Below are positions 1 through 10,309 of a DNA stretch of 64,000 nt, in pieces. Source of the stretch: Acidimicrobiaceae bacterium (GTDB lineage: Bacteria; Actinomycetota; Acidimicrobiia; Acidimicrobiales; Aldehydirespiratoraceae); assembly GCA_028819505.1 (NCBI GenBank), contig JAPPLH010000053.1:1-64000 (forward strand), written 5' to 3'. Positions within the stretch are counted from its first letter, which is position 1; each line of letters begins with the position of its first letter. The position numbers were made by a program, and so were the translations under genes. The notes under the pieces were generated by a model. The model was not told the origin of the DNA. It searched no databases and saw only the letters and a program-made list of their open reading frames with translations.

Positions 1-6
1 CTGACC

Positions 7-53
7 GAATTGGCAGCGTCTTGCACGGTATGCGTGCATTGTGCTGCCAATTC
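7..53. promoter_or_regulatory. Long nested dyad upstream of acpS
   Basis: Eleven-base arms GAATTGGCAGC (7-17) and GCTGCCAATTC (43-53) are perfectly complementary, and a second nested pair TGCAC/GTGCA (22-26, 34-38) continues the symmetry. The dyad ends 31 bases before the acpS -10 element. A related dyad lies at the same distance from the alr -10. It could be an operator, an RNA hairpin or the terminator of an upstream gene outside the window; the sequence does not decide. Confidence 0.6.
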
Positions 54-84
54 CGGGAACGGCGAGACCTCGCCGGGGGCTCGG

Positions 85-90
85 TATCGT
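85..90 (+). promoter_or_regulatory. -10 element of acpS
   Basis: TATCGT stands seven bases before the GTG at 98, the leaderless spacing seen at many genes in this window. Confidence 0.5.
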
Positions 91-97
91 TGTGGAC

Positions 98-505
98 GTG
101 GCGGAGGGTGCGAGCAACCCCGGGAACGCCGGAGTGGTGGGGATCGGCACCGACCTGGTCGACGTCGACCGGTTCCGAACCGTGCTCCGGCGGCGCCCAT
201 CGGTGGCCGACCGGCTGTTCACGCCCCACGAGCGAACCTACGCGCACCGGGCCGTCGACCCGGCCGCCCGGCTGGCCGCCCGCTTCGCGGCCAAGGAGGC
301 GGCCCTCAAGGCCCTCGGCTACGGGTTGGGCGGGATGCGCATGGCCGAGATCGAGGTGGTCCGCGACGACGACGGCCGGCCCGAACTGGTGCTCCACGGT
401 CAGGCCCGTTCGACCGCGGCCGGCCACGGCGTCAGCCGCTGGCTCGTCTCCCTGTCGCATACCGACCATCTCGCCCAGGCGACCGTCGTCGCGCTGGCTC
501 GATGA
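98..505 (+). CDS. acpS: Holo-[acyl-carrier-protein] synthase
   Basis: AcpS transfers 4'-phosphopantetheine from CoA to the serine of acyl carrier protein and so activates fatty acid synthesis in the cytoplasm. The 135-residue product fits the family length. The N-terminal GIGTDLVDVDRF motif carries the Mg-binding Asp, and RFAAKEAALKALG carries the conserved Glu and Lys; SLSHTD lies near the C terminus. GTG 98 was chosen because a -10 hexamer TATCGT lies seven bases upstream; an in-frame GTG at 92 is an alternative. The stop overlaps the next start in an ATGA, so acpS and the NAD(P)H-hydrate repair gene are translationally coupled, as in many actinomycetes. Confidence 0.93.
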   Translation: MAEGASNPGNAGVVGIGTDLVDVDRFRTVLRRRPSVADRLFTPHERTYAHRAVDPAARLAARFAAKEAALKALGYGLGGMRMAEIEVVRDDDGRPELVLHGQARSTAAGHGVSRWLVSLSHTDHLAQATVVALAR

Positions 506-1857
506 TTCCGGTCGTTGCGCCGGCTCGGATGGCCGAGATCGACGCCGCCGCGCCCGAACCCGTCGACGTGCTGATCGAGCGGGCCGGAGCGGCTGTGGCC
601 CGGGCCGCGGCCGAGGTGATGGGCGGACGGCTCGGACAGCGGGTCGTGGTGCTGGCCGGTCCCGGCAACAACGGCGCCGACGGCAGGGCCGCCGCCCGCC
701 GGTTGCGCCGGCGCGGGGCGCGGGTTCGCGTCTTCTCCGCCAGCGATGCTCCCGAGACGCTGCCGGCTGCGGACCTCTACATCGACGCGGCCTTCGGCAC
801 CGGTCTGTCAAGGCCCTACACCCCGCCGCGGAGAGGCCGGCCCGACGCGCCGGTGCTGGCCGTCGACATACCCAGCGGTCTCGACGGCCTGACCGGCGTG
901 TCGCTGGGCGGCCCGGTGTGGCCGGCACGGCGCACGGTCACCTTCGCGGCACTCAAGCCGGGCCTGCTGTTCGGCGAGGGTCCGGCCGCCTGCGGGGATA
1001 CGACCGTGGCCGATATCGGCCTCGCCGTCGACGATGACGATGGCGACGCGTGCGGGCTGATGACCGACGCCGACATCGGGTCGCTGCCCGCGGGCACCGG
1101 CGCCACCCACAAGTGGCACTCCGCCGCTCTGGTCGTGGCCGGCTCGCCGGGAATGGGCGGCGCCGCCGCGCTGGCGTGCGAGGCCGCCGCGCGCAGCGGG
1201 GCCCGCATGATCCACCTCAGCACCTCCGCCGAGGCAGGCACGGTCCCATTCATCGAGGCGGTGCGATCCGAGCCGCCCCTGGCGGTGGACGCCGCCCGCT
1301 TCGCAGTGTGTGCAGCCGGGCCGGGCATGGGCACCGGCGAACAGGCTGCGAAGCGTCTCGCCGACGCCTTGGCGCTCGACTTGCCCACCGTGATAGACGC
1401 CGACGGGCTGCGCCTGCTGCACGCCCCCGCGGTTGCGGCTGCCATGAATCGGTGCCGTAGCCGCTCAGTGCCCGTTGTGCTCACCCCGCACGACGCCGAG
1501 TTGGAGGCGGTGACGGGCAGCAGGCCTGGGCCGGACCGTATCGCCGCAGCCAGAGCCGCCGCGGCACAGACCCAGGCCGTCGTGCTGCTCAAGGGCGGCC
1601 CCACCGTGGTCGCCGACCCGAGCGGACGGGCCAGGATCGTGTCCAGCGGGGACTCTCGGCTGGCCTCGGCCGGCACCGGCGACATCCTTACCGGCGTCAT
1701 TGCGGGCCGCCTGGCCGCCTTCGGGCCGCGGCGTCTGCTTCACCGTGTGGCCGAGGCCGCCCACATCCACGGAAGGGCCGCAACCCAGGGCGCTGAGGAG
1801 GCCGCCCGCCTCATAGCCAGCGACCTCCTGAGCGCCCTGCGCACCGTCACGCCATGA
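502..1857 (+). CDS. nnr: Bifunctional NAD(P)H-hydrate epimerase/dehydratase
   Basis: The enzyme repairs hydrated NADH and NADPH: the N-terminal YjeF_N domain (about residues 1-190) interconverts the R and S hydrates and the C-terminal ribokinase-like domain dehydrates the S form using ADP or ATP. AGPGNNGADGRAAARRL is the YjeF_N nucleotide loop and AVDIPSGLDG is also typical. In the C-terminal half, HKWHSAALVVAGSPGMGGA, TPHDAELEAVTG, LLKGGPTVVADP and SAGTGDILTGVIAG (catalytic GTGD) are all present. The 451-residue length is slightly short for the fusion. It overlaps acpS by four bases. Confidence 0.93.
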   Translation: MIPVVAPARMAEIDAAAPEPVDVLIERAGAAVARAAAEVMGGRLGQRVVVLAGPGNNGADGRAAARRLRRRGARVRVFSASDAPETLPAADLYIDAAFGTGLSRPYTPPRRGRPDAPVLAVDIPSGLDGLTGVSLGGPVWPARRTVTFAALKPGLLFGEGPAACGDTTVADIGLAVDDDDGDACGLMTDADIGSLPAGTGATHKWHSAALVVAGSPGMGGAAALACEAAARSGARMIHLSTSAEAGTVPFIEAVRSEPPLAVDAARFAVCAAGPGMGTGEQAAKRLADALALDLPTVIDADGLRLLHAPAVAAAMNRCRSRSVPVVLTPHDAELEAVTGSRPGPDRIAAARAAAAQTQAVVLLKGGPTVVADPSGRARIVSSGDSRLASAGTGDILTGVIAGRLAAFGPRRLLHRVAEAAHIHGRAATQGAEEAARLIASDLLSALRTVTP

Positions 1858-1877
1858 GCTGGTCAGCGCTGTTTCGC

Positions 1878-1926
1878 GAGTTGGCAGCGGTGGAGGCCGG
1901 TTCGGGCGCTCAGTGCTGCCAGTTCG
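1878..1926. promoter_or_regulatory. Dyad upstream of alr, related to the acpS dyad
   Basis: TTGGCAGC (1881-1888) and GCTGCCAG (1915-1922) form arms separated by 26 bases, close to the 25-base spacing of the dyad at 7-53 and with the same core TGGCAGC/GCTGCCA. It lies just after the nnr stop and 30 bases before the putative alr -10 TACGGT (1952-1957). It may act as an operator or as a terminator. Confidence 0.5.
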
Positions 1927-1972
1927 GCGGACGGTCCGTCAGGCGGGGGCCTACGGTGAGCGTGGTCGCGGC

Positions 1973-3109
1973 GTGAGCGCATCCAGCCTGTCGGCGCGCC
2001 AGGCCAGGGTTCGGCCCGCGGCCATCGAGGCCAACGCTCGGCGCCTTGCCGACCGGGCCGGCGACGCGGCCCTGTGCGCGGTGGTCAAAGCCGACGGCTA
2101 CGGCCACGGCGCCGTCACGGCGGCCCGGGCCGCTCTGGCGGGGGGTGCGTCCTCGCTGGCAGTGTCCACGATTCCGGAGGCTCTGGAGATCACCGGGTGC
2201 ATCCAGGGCGACGTGCCCGTGCTCGTCCTGTCGGAGACCGCTCCCCGGTCGGCGGCCGACGCCGCGGAATGCGCCGACGAGCGGGTGCGGTTCACGGTGG
2301 CGTCGGTCCCCGGCATCGAGGCGCTGGCCGCCGCGGGCGGACCTGAGCGGTCGGTCCACCTCAATGTGGACACCGGCATGCACCGCATGGGCGTCCTGCC
2401 CGCCGAACTCGACTCGGTCGCCGGTGCCCTGCGAGCAGCCCGTGACCGGCTGCGCCTCGAGGGTGTGTGGACTCACCTCGCAGCAGCGGACGCTCCCGAC
2501 GATCCGTTCACAGCCGAGCAACTGGCCCGATTCGACGGGGCACTGGCCCGGTTGCGCCGGCGCGGTCTGTCCCCCAGGGTCGTCCATGCCGCCAACTCGG
2601 CGGGGCTGCTGGCCCATCCCGACGCCCGACGAGACCTGGTCCGGGCAGGGATCGCGGTCTACGGGGTCGCGCCGTCGCCGGAGCTGGACGGCGTCGTGCC
2701 CCTCGAGCCGGCAATGGAGTTGGTCTCGACGGTCGCTGCGGTGCGCGCCGTGGCGCCGGGTGAGAGCGTGTCCTACGGCCGCCGCTGGCGGGCCGCCGAG
2801 CCGACGCGGGTGGCCACCGTGGCAATCGGCTACGCCGACGGCGTACGCCGCGACAGCGGCGCGGCCGGCGTGGAGGTGCTGGTGCGGGGCCGGCGGTGCC
2901 CCATACTCGGCGTGGTGACAATGGACCAGCTGATGGTCGCGCTGGATCCGGCCGTCTCCCGGGAGGTGACGACCGGCGACGAGGTCGTCCTGATCGGCCG
3001 CCAGGGCGCGGAGGAGATCACGGCCACCGAGATCGGCGAACGGCTCGCGACCATTCCCTACGAGGTCTTGACTTCCATCTCAGCCCGCGTCCCTCGCACC
3101 ATTGCCTGA
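1973..3109 (+). CDS. alr: Alanine racemase
   Basis: Alr interconverts L- and D-alanine for peptidoglycan. The PLP lysine lies in AVVKADGYGHGA near the N terminus, the second catalytic tyrosine in AIGYADGVRRD, and DTGMHRMG, NSAG and the C-terminal GEEITATEIGE-like segment are typical; PLP fold type III barrel first, beta domain second. Translation could start further upstream, but GTG 1973 gives the usual length (378 residues) and lies 15 bases after a TACGGT -10 (1952-1957). The gene follows nnr and precedes a toxin-antitoxin pair. Cell-wall and CoA-dependent functions cluster here as in many actinomycetes (acpS, nnr, alr, tsaE). Confidence 0.93.
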   Translation: MSASSLSARQARVRPAAIEANARRLADRAGDAALCAVVKADGYGHGAVTAARAALAGGASSLAVSTIPEALEITGCIQGDVPVLVLSETAPRSAADAAECADERVRFTVASVPGIEALAAAGGPERSVHLNVDTGMHRMGVLPAELDSVAGALRAARDRLRLEGVWTHLAAADAPDDPFTAEQLARFDGALARLRRRGLSPRVVHAANSAGLLAHPDARRDLVRAGIAVYGVAPSPELDGVVPLEPAMELVSTVAAVRAVAPGESVSYGRRWRAAEPTRVATVAIGYADGVRRDSGAAGVEVLVRGRRCPILGVVTMDQLMVALDPAVSREVTTGDEVVLIGRQGAEEITATEIGERLATIPYEVLTSISARVPRTIA

Positions 3110-3129
3110 CCGGCGATGCTGCGGACGGT

Positions 3130-3135
3130 TATACT
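3130..3135 (+). promoter_or_regulatory. -10 of the AbrB/PIN pair
   Basis: TATACT lies seven bases before ATG 3143; it is the closest match to the consensus -10 in the first 10 kb. Confidence 0.6.
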
Positions 3136-3142
3136 GGTCCGT

Positions 3143-3373
3143 ATGACTCATCGAGTTGGGGCGAAGGGCCAGGTGGTCATCCCCAAGGAACTGCGCGACT
3201 GCTTCGGCATCGAGCCGGGCGACGAAGTTGCCTTGTGGAACTGTGGCGACCATGTGGCCGTCAGGCCGGTCCGCAACCCGGAGACGTTGCGGGGCCGATT
3301 CCGCGGGCTGGACCTCAGCGGCGATCTGGATGCTGAGCGAAGGGCCGAACACCGCCGCGACGCGAGCCGATGA
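3143..3373 (+). CDS. AbrB/MazE-type antitoxin
   Basis: The 76-residue protein begins with a swapped-hairpin AbrB DNA-binding domain: THRVGAKGQVVIPKELRD and IEPGDEVALW are the family's two strands and turn. A short charged C terminus (residues about 50-76, rich in Arg, Asp and Glu) would wrap the toxin. ATG 3143 fits the leaderless promoter TATACT; translation from farther upstream would add nine residues with no family match. The stop overlaps the PIN toxin start as ATGA. The protein should repress its own promoter, as other AbrB-type antitoxins do; that is inferred from the family. Confidence 0.85.
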   Translation: MTHRVGAKGQVVIPKELRDCFGIEPGDEVALWNCGDHVAVRPVRNPETLRGRFRGLDLSGDLDAERRAEHRRDASR

Positions 3374-3759
3374 GCGTGGCCCTGGACTCCTGGGCTATTC
3401 TGCGGTATCTCGAAGGCAGTGAGCCGGCTGCCTCTGAAGTCGCCGTCCTGCTCCGTTCCGAGAAGCCGGTGGTGAGTTGGATCAACCTGGGGGAGGTCTT
3501 CTACATCGTCCGCCGGCGAGCGGGCGAGGCGGAGGCCACGACGGCCTTGCGGGATCTGCGCCATGTCGTCAGGGCTGACCTGCCGACGCCGGACCGGGTT
3601 CTCGAAGCCGCCAGGATCAAGGCTGACCACCCCATGGCCTACGCCGATGCCTTCGCTGCAGCCACCGCCGCCAGCGCGGGCGCGGTCCTGTGGACCGGGC
3701 ATCCTGAAATCCTGGTCGAGGGCGCCCCCTGGTCGTGGCGTGACCTGCGCGGCCCGTGA
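3370..3759 (+). CDS. PIN-domain (VapC-like) toxin
   Basis: This 129-residue protein is a PIN ribonuclease, the toxin of the upstream AbrB antitoxin. The acidic metal site is visible: Asp6 in VALDSWAIL, Glu42 in INLGEVFYIVRR and Asp93 in AYADAFAAA. The fourth position, usually TxD, reads WTGHPEIL here (histidine where many family members have Asp), a possible weakening. The cognate target RNA cannot be told from sequence. It is translated from an ATG that overlaps the antitoxin stop. Confidence 0.85.
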   Translation: MSVALDSWAILRYLEGSEPAASEVAVLLRSEKPVVSWINLGEVFYIVRRRAGEAEATTALRDLRHVVRADLPTPDRVLEAARIKADHPMAYADAFAAATAASAGAVLWTGHPEILVEGAPWSWRDLRGP

Positions 3760-3859
3760 GGACGGCGCCGCTTCGACCAGTCAATGGACTGACGCCGGCC
3801 CGCCGGATCTGCGCGAGTCAGCTCTACTGGGCGGCCGCGGTGGAATCGGGGCAGGGAAG

Positions 3860-4747
3860 ATGGTCGCGCCGGTCGAGCTGCTGATCCCCGGGGTGGAGAT
3901 CGGTCATTGGACCGATCCGGTGGCCCGCACCGGATGCACCGTGATCGTCCTGCCGCCCGGCACGGCCGCCTCCGGCGAGGTCCGGGGCGGCGCTCCCGCC
4001 ACTCGCGACTTCGCGCTGCTGGCGCCCGAACGGCTCGTCGAGCACGTCGATGCGGTGGTGCTCGCCGGCGGCTCCGCTTTCGGGCTGGCCGCGGCCGACG
4101 GGGTGATGGAGGTGCTCGAGGCCGAGGGGCGCGGGTTCGACACACCGCAGGGACCGGTGCCCATCGTGGTGGCCATGGCTCTGTACGACCTCGGTGTGGG
4201 GGACCCGGCCGTCCGCCCCGACGCTGCCGCGGGCAGGCATGCAGCAGCGAACCGGTCCGCCAGGTCGGCGCTCGGCGCGGTTGGCGCCGGCACCGGCGCG
4301 ACGGTGTCGAAATGGCTGGGTGACGAGAATGCCGAGCCGGGCGGGCTCGGGATCGCCGCCGCGCGCCGCGACGAGCTGGTCGTCAGCGCGGTTGTGGCCC
4401 TCAACGCGGCCGGCAGCCCGCCGCCGCAGTCGCAGCAGATAATGGAGCAGGTCGAGGCCGGAACGTTCGAGCGGTGGGAGGGCCGGACCCAGCCGTTCGC
4501 CAACACGACCCTGTGCGCGGTGGTCACCAACGCGTCGCTGACCAAGCTCGACTGTTTCTGGGTGTCCCAGGGAGGCCACGACGGGCTGGCGCGGACCCTG
4601 GTGCCGGCCCACTCCCGCTCCGACGGCGATGCGGTGGTGGCCGCGGCCACGGGGGGAGTGCCGGCCGACGCCGACGACGTGCGGCTCCTGGCGGTGGCCG
4701 CCGTGGCCAAGGCGGTGCGCGGCGCTGTCGGCGCGGACGGCGGTTGA
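3860..4747 (+). CDS. P1-family (DmpA/S58) peptidase
   Basis: Members are Ntn-type hydrolases related to D-aminopeptidase DmpA and beta-aminopeptidases; they self-cleave to expose an N-terminal Ser or Thr. GVEIGHWTDPVARTGCTVIV at the start, RGGAPATRDFALL, AVVLAGGSAFGLAAADGVMEVLE, GAVGAGTGATVSKWLG and FANTTLCAVVTNA all match the family; the Thr in NTTL is the presumed processing point and nucleophile. ATG 3860 gives 295 residues, a normal length. The gene stands alone between a toxin pair and tsaE, and its substrate cannot be predicted. Confidence 0.85.
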   Translation: MVAPVELLIPGVEIGHWTDPVARTGCTVIVLPPGTAASGEVRGGAPATRDFALLAPERLVEHVDAVVLAGGSAFGLAAADGVMEVLEAEGRGFDTPQGPVPIVVAMALYDLGVGDPAVRPDAAAGRHAAANRSARSALGAVGAGTGATVSKWLGDENAEPGGLGIAAARRDELVVSAVVALNAAGSPPPQSQQIMEQVEAGTFERWEGRTQPFANTTLCAVVTNASLTKLDCFWVSQGGHDGLARTLVPAHSRSDGDAVVAAATGGVPADADDVRLLAVAAVAKAVRGAVGADGG

Positions 4748-4805
4748 CCCGCCTGGCGCCCTGTCCTGGCGGCCTGCCCCCATCCGGTCCGTCACCGGTC
4801 GTCGG

Positions 4806-4811
4806 TACGAT
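4806..4811 (+). promoter_or_regulatory. -10 of tsaE-tsaB
   Basis: TACGAT lies six bases before GTG 4818. Confidence 0.55.
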
Positions 4812-4817
4812 CCAGGG

Positions 4818-5336
4818 GTGCAGACACCCGCCCGCGAGTCCCGCCAGGCCTCGATGACCACCTGCAGCACGGCCGCAGTCGACGAGACGAGAGCCCTCGG
4901 CGGGAGCGTCGCGGCGGTGGTGGACACCGGAGACGTGGTGGTGCTCGTCGGGGACCTGGGCGCGGGCAAGACGGCCTTCGTGCAGGGCTTCGCGGCCGCC
5001 CTCGGCGTGACCGCCCCCGTCACCAGCCCCACCTTCACCCTGGCCAACCGGTACGAGGGCCGCCTGGTGGTCAACCATCTCGACGTCTATCGCTTCGACT
5101 GCCCCGAGGAGGTCGGCGACCTCGCCCTCCCCGAGCTCCTCGACGACGGAGTGACCCTCGTGGAATGGGGCGACACCATCTCGTCGGCGCTCGGCGCCGA
5201 GCACCTGTCGGTCACGATCCGCTTCGGCGCGGGCGACGACGACCGCAGCTTCGAGCTGCACAGCAACGGCGAGTCTTGGCAGCGCCGCGCCGGTCGGCTG
5301 AGCGCCGCCCTCGAGCCTTGGGCCTCTCCGTGCTGA
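4818..5336 (+). CDS. tsaE: tRNA threonylcarbamoyladenosine biosynthesis ATPase TsaE
   Basis: TsaE is the ATPase that, with TsaB and TsaD, transfers the threonylcarbamoyl group to A37 of ANN-decoding tRNAs. The Walker A loop GDLGAGKTAF is at about residues 46-55; PVTSPTFTLANRYEG, HLDVYRF and LVEWGD are conserved family motifs. The GTG start at 4818 fits a leaderless promoter (TACGAT, spacing six) and gives 172 residues. The stop overlaps the GTG of tsaB, so the pair is coupled. rimI, often between tsaB and tsaD, is absent here. Confidence 0.92.
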   Translation: MQTPARESRQASMTTCSTAAVDETRALGGSVAAVVDTGDVVVLVGDLGAGKTAFVQGFAAALGVTAPVTSPTFTLANRYEGRLVVNHLDVYRFDCPEEVGDLALPELLDDGVTLVEWGDTISSALGAEHLSVTIRFGAGDDDRSFELHSNGESWQRRAGRLSAALEPWASPC

Positions 5337-6028
5337 TACTCGGGATCGAATCGGCCACCGGCCGCGTCGGCTGCGCCATCGGAGGCCACGAAGGCGTGCG
5401 CGCCTCGGTCCAGGCCACCCGCGAGCGCCGCCATGCCGAGCTGCTCGCTCCCCAGATCGAGGCGGCATCCGCCCACGCCGGCGTCTCGCTGCGCGACCTG
5501 GGCGCGGTCGCGGTCGATGTCGGCCCGGGCCTCTACACCGGCCTCCGGGTGGGCGTCACCACCGCCATCACCATGGCGCACGCCCTGCGGGTGCCCATGG
5601 TGGCGGTCAGCAGCCTCGACCTGGTCGCCTACCCGCTGCGCCACGCCGGCCGCACCATCACGGTGATGATCGACGCCCGCCGCGGCGAGGTGTTCCACGC
5701 CCGGTACGGCTGCCTTCCCGGAGGGGTCCAGCGGCTGAGCGACCCGGAGGTCTGCGCCCCCGACCACGTCGTGTCCCAGATCCTGGCCAGCGACGACGAG
5801 ACGCTCGCTGTGGGGGACGGGGCAGTGCTCTACGCCTCCATGCTCGATCCGCTGCGCGGCGTCGAACTGGCCGACCCGGGCTTCGCCCACCCCTCGGCCG
5901 AGTCGCTGGTGCTGCTGGCCCACGCTCCGGCCGTGCGGGAGGAGTTCGTGCGGCCCGACGAGATCCGGCCCCTCTACCTGCGCCGCCCCGACGCGCAGGC
6001 CCCGAGGCCGACTCGACAGAACCGGTAG
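5330..6028 (+). CDS. tsaB: tRNA threonylcarbamoyladenosine biosynthesis protein TsaB
   Basis: TsaB is the ASKHA-fold partner that dimerises with TsaD in the t6A complex. ILGIESATGRVGCAIGG, AVDVGPGLYTGLRVGVTTA and MVAVSSLDLVAY are the diagnostic N-terminal motifs; the C-terminal part is short, as is usual. GTG 5330 overlaps the tsaE stop by seven bases and gives 232 residues. No RimI acetyltransferase domain is fused. The gene ends nine bases before tsaD, so tsaE-tsaB-tsaD is one operon. Confidence 0.92.
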   Translation: MLILGIESATGRVGCAIGGHEGVRASVQATRERRHAELLAPQIEAASAHAGVSLRDLGAVAVDVGPGLYTGLRVGVTTAITMAHALRVPMVAVSSLDLVAYPLRHAGRTITVMIDARRGEVFHARYGCLPGGVQRLSDPEVCAPDHVVSQILASDDETLAVGDGAVLYASMLDPLRGVELADPGFAHPSAESLVLLAHAPAVREEFVRPDEIRPLYLRRPDAQAPRPTRQNR

Positions 6029-6037
6029 GAAGGGACG

Positions 6038-7096
6038 ATGGAGAACGGCGCGAAGGACGCAGCGACGAACGGAGCGGGCAGCGGAGCGAGGCATCGCGGC
6101 GATGCGATTCTGGGCATCGAGACCTCCTGCGACGAGACGGCCGCGGCGGTCGTGGCCGGCGGGCGGCAGGTGCTGTCGTCGGTGGTGTCGAGCCAGGTGG
6201 ACCTGCATGCCCGCTACGGCGGCGTCGTCCCCGAGGTCGCGGGACGGGCCCACGTGGAGAGGCTGGTGCCGGTGATGTCGCAGGCGCTGGTGGAGTCGGC
6301 CCTGGAGGACTCCGACATCGCGGCGGTGGCGGCCACGGCCGGTCCGGGGCTGGTGGGGGCGCTGCTCGTCGGCGTGTCGGCGGCCAAGGCGCTGGCGCTG
6401 GTGTGGGACGTGCCCTTCGTGGCCGTCAATCATCTGGAGGCCCACCTCCACGCCGCCTTCCTCGACGAGCCGAGCCTGGAGCTGCCCGTGGTGGTGATAC
6501 TCGTGTCCGGCGGCCACACGATGCTGGTGCTGATGGAGGGCCGTCTGCGCTACCGGGTGCTCGGCGCCACTCTCGACGACGCCGCCGGGGAGGCGTTCGA
6601 CAAGGTGGCCCGCTACATGGGCCTCGGCTATCCGGGCGGCCCGGTGATCGACCGGCTCAGCGGGCGGGGGGACCGCCACGCCGTCGCCTTCCCCCGGGCG
6701 ATGCTGCACGACGGCTGGAACTTCTCCTTCAGCGGGCTGAAGACCGCGGTCATCAACCACCTGAGGCGCCATCCCGACGCTCCGACCGAGGATGTGGCCG
6801 CGTCTTTCCAGGAGGCGGTGGCGGACGTGCTGCTGGCCAAGGCCCGCCGGGCCGCGGAGGCCCACGACGCCCGGGGCCTGTGCCTGGCCGGAGGCGTGGC
6901 GGCCAACAGCCGGCTGCGCGAGATGACGCTCGACGCCTGCACGGCCGACGGGCTGGCCGCGTACCTGCCGAGCCGGGCCATGTGTACCGACAACGCCGCC
7001 ATGGTGGCGGCCGCGGGCTGGTGGCGGTTGCATGCCGACGGCCCCTCCCCGCTCACTGTCGGGGCGGACCCTTCGCTGGGCCTGCCGGAGGACTGA
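6038..7096 (+). CDS. tsaD: tRNA N6-adenosine threonylcarbamoyltransferase TsaD
   Basis: TsaD is the catalytic subunit of t6A synthesis. [16 protein letters not shown] opens the ASKHA fold, [11 protein letters not shown] (about residue 130) supplies the metal-binding histidines, and [16 protein letters not shown] and [11 protein letters not shown] follow in order; the 352-residue length is typical. About 23 N-terminal residues before ILGIE are rich in Ala, Gly and Asn and look like a dispensable extension. A GGAAGG-type Shine-Dalgarno precedes ATG 6038. Confidence 0.94.
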   Translation: MENGAKDAATNGAGSGARHRGDAILGIETSCDETAAAVVAGGRQVLSSVVSSQVDLHARYGGVVPEVAGRAHVERLVPVMSQALVESALEDSDIAAVAATAGPGLVGALLVGVSAAKALALVWDVPFVAVNHLEAHLHAAFLDEPSLELPVVVILVSGGHTMLVLMEGRLRYRVLGATLDDAAGEAFDKVARYMGLGYPGGPVIDRLSGRGDRHAVAFPRAMLHDGWNFSFSGLKTAVINHLRRHPDAPTEDVAASFQEAVADVLLAKARRAAEAHDARGLCLAGGVAANSRLREMTLDACTADGLAAYLPSRAMCTDNAAMVAAAGWWRLHADGPSPLTVGADPSLGLPED

Positions 7097-9163
<2,067 letters not shown>

Positions 9164-9185
9164 CCGTTCGCCCCCCGCGAATGTT

Positions 9186-9220
9186 CGCAGGAGCCCGGGC
9201 CCCAGGCCCGGGCTCCTGCG
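9186..9220 (+). terminator. groEL terminator hairpin
   Basis: A perfect 16-bp stem (9186-9201 with 9205-9220) closes on a CCA loop 22 bases after the groEL stop. A U-tract is lacking, as is common in high-GC actinomycetes. Confidence 0.8.
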
Positions 9221-9373
9221 CGTCGCGCTCGAAGCGCTGGACGCGGCCTCTCGACACTCGCGAGGATGGGTGCCTACGGTGGAGGGTCGGGCCGTCTTCG
9301 AGTGGAGGGCGGCATGCTTGCATTATGCAAGCATCAGTGGAGACACGCTACTCTCGACCCTGGACGGCGCCGG

Positions 9374-9379
9374 TAGCCT
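9374..9379 (+). promoter_or_regulatory. -10 of the small ORF and Nudix gene
   Basis: TAGCCT lies seven bases before ATG 9387. Confidence 0.5.
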
Positions 9380-9386
9380 CACTTGG

Positions 9387-9554
9387 ATGGATCGCCCGGC
9401 CCCGGACCCGCGCAAGCTGCTGGACCACTGGGAGGAGTGGGAGAGGGGCGAGACGCCGCCCGGCCGGGTGATGAGCGACCTCAAGACCGGCGGGCTGCGG
9501 GAGCTTCTCCAGGACGTGGCCGCGGCCGCGGCCGGCGACGGGGAAGGGTCCTGA
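9387..9554 (+). CDS. Small conserved hypothetical protein, 55 residues
   Basis: The start MDRPAPDPRKLLDHWEEWER is followed by a short loop (GETPPGRV), a helical stretch MSDLKTGGLRELLQDVAAA and an Ala/Gly tail. Heptad-compatible Leu and Trp spacing suggests a helical hairpin. A TAGCCT -10 seven bases before ATG 9387 supports this start. It runs to within a few codons of the Nudix gene and probably shares its transcript. I recognise no function; it might be a partner of the Nudix hydrolase, but nothing in the sequence shows this. Confidence 0.6.
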   Translation: MDRPAPDPRKLLDHWEEWERGETPPGRVMSDLKTGGLRELLQDVAAAAAGDGEGS

Positions 9555-9580
9555 CCGACTCGACCGCATCGACCGCGGCG

Positions 9581-10300
9581 GTGTTCGACCCGCCGCCGGC
9601 CCCTGCCGGCAGGGGTGGATCCCAGCAGATACCCCGCCCGGCCGACGCCCGGATGGGCGGACCGCCGCCTTGGGCCGCGCTTCCGGAGCATCGACGCCGC
9701 CTGAGCCTGGAACAGGTGCTGCAGGCGGTGGCGGACACCCCGCCCGGGTTCGTCCCCTCACCGGCGACGGTGCCGCCGGGGTCGGCGCCATCGGGCGTGC
9801 TGGTGCTGCTCTACGGGCATGAGGGCGAGCCGTGGGTGGTGCTCACCCGGCGCGCCTGGCACCTCCGGCACCACGCCGGTGAGGTCTCCTTTCCGGGCGG
9901 CAGGCGGGAGCCCGGCGATGCCGACTTGTGGGCCACCGCACTGCGGGAGGCGACTGAGGAAATCGGGCTGGACCCCGGAAACGTGTCTCGGATCGGTCGG
10001 CTCGACAGCTTCGTCACCGTCGGATCCCGGTCGCTGGTGTGCCCGTTCGTGGCGACCGTCGAACAACGCCCCGAGTTGGTGCCCGACCCGGTCGAGGTGG
10101 ATCAGGTGCTGCACGTCCGGCTGGCTGAGCTGACCGACCCCGAAGCATGGCGAGAGGAGGTCTGGTCGCTGGATGCAGCCTTCGGAGGCGAGCGCACCAT
10201 GACCTTCTTCGAGCTGCCCGGCGACACCGTCTGGGGGGCTACCGCGGCGGTTCTGCGTCGACTCCTCTCGATCACGGTCATGGGGGCGACGGCCGGGTAG
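9581..10300 (+). CDS. Nudix hydrolase, CoA pyrophosphatase-like
   Basis: The Nudix box GGRREPGDADLWATALREATEEIGL-type signature (GX5EX7REUXEEXGU) is complete, and LTRRAWHLRHHAGEVSFPGG just before it is the marker of the CoA/acyl-CoA pyrophosphatase subgroup, which splits CoA into 3',5'-ADP and phosphopantetheine. About 70 N-terminal residues before GVLVLLYG are Pro/Ala-rich and of uncertain reality: GTG 9581 (239 residues) was chosen, while ATG 9653 is equally possible. The gene follows the 55-residue ORF by 26 bases. Confidence 0.82.
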   Translation: MFDPPPAPAGRGGSQQIPRPADARMGGPPPWAALPEHRRRLSLEQVLQAVADTPPGFVPSPATVPPGSAPSGVLVLLYGHEGEPWVVLTRRAWHLRHHAGEVSFPGGRREPGDADLWATALREATEEIGLDPGNVSRIGRLDSFVTVGSRSLVCPFVATVEQRPELVPDPVEVDQVLHVRLAELTDPEAWREEVWSLDAAFGGERTMTFFELPGDTVWGATAAVLRRLLSITVMGATAG

Positions 10301-10303
10301 GCT
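10298..10303 (+). promoter_or_regulatory. -10 of an orphan start
   Basis: TAGGCT overlaps the Nudix stop codon and stands six bases before GTG 10310, yet only 20 codons follow before the end of the opposite-strand Schlafen gene is reached. Confidence 0.4.
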
Positions 10304-10309
10304 CGTCCG

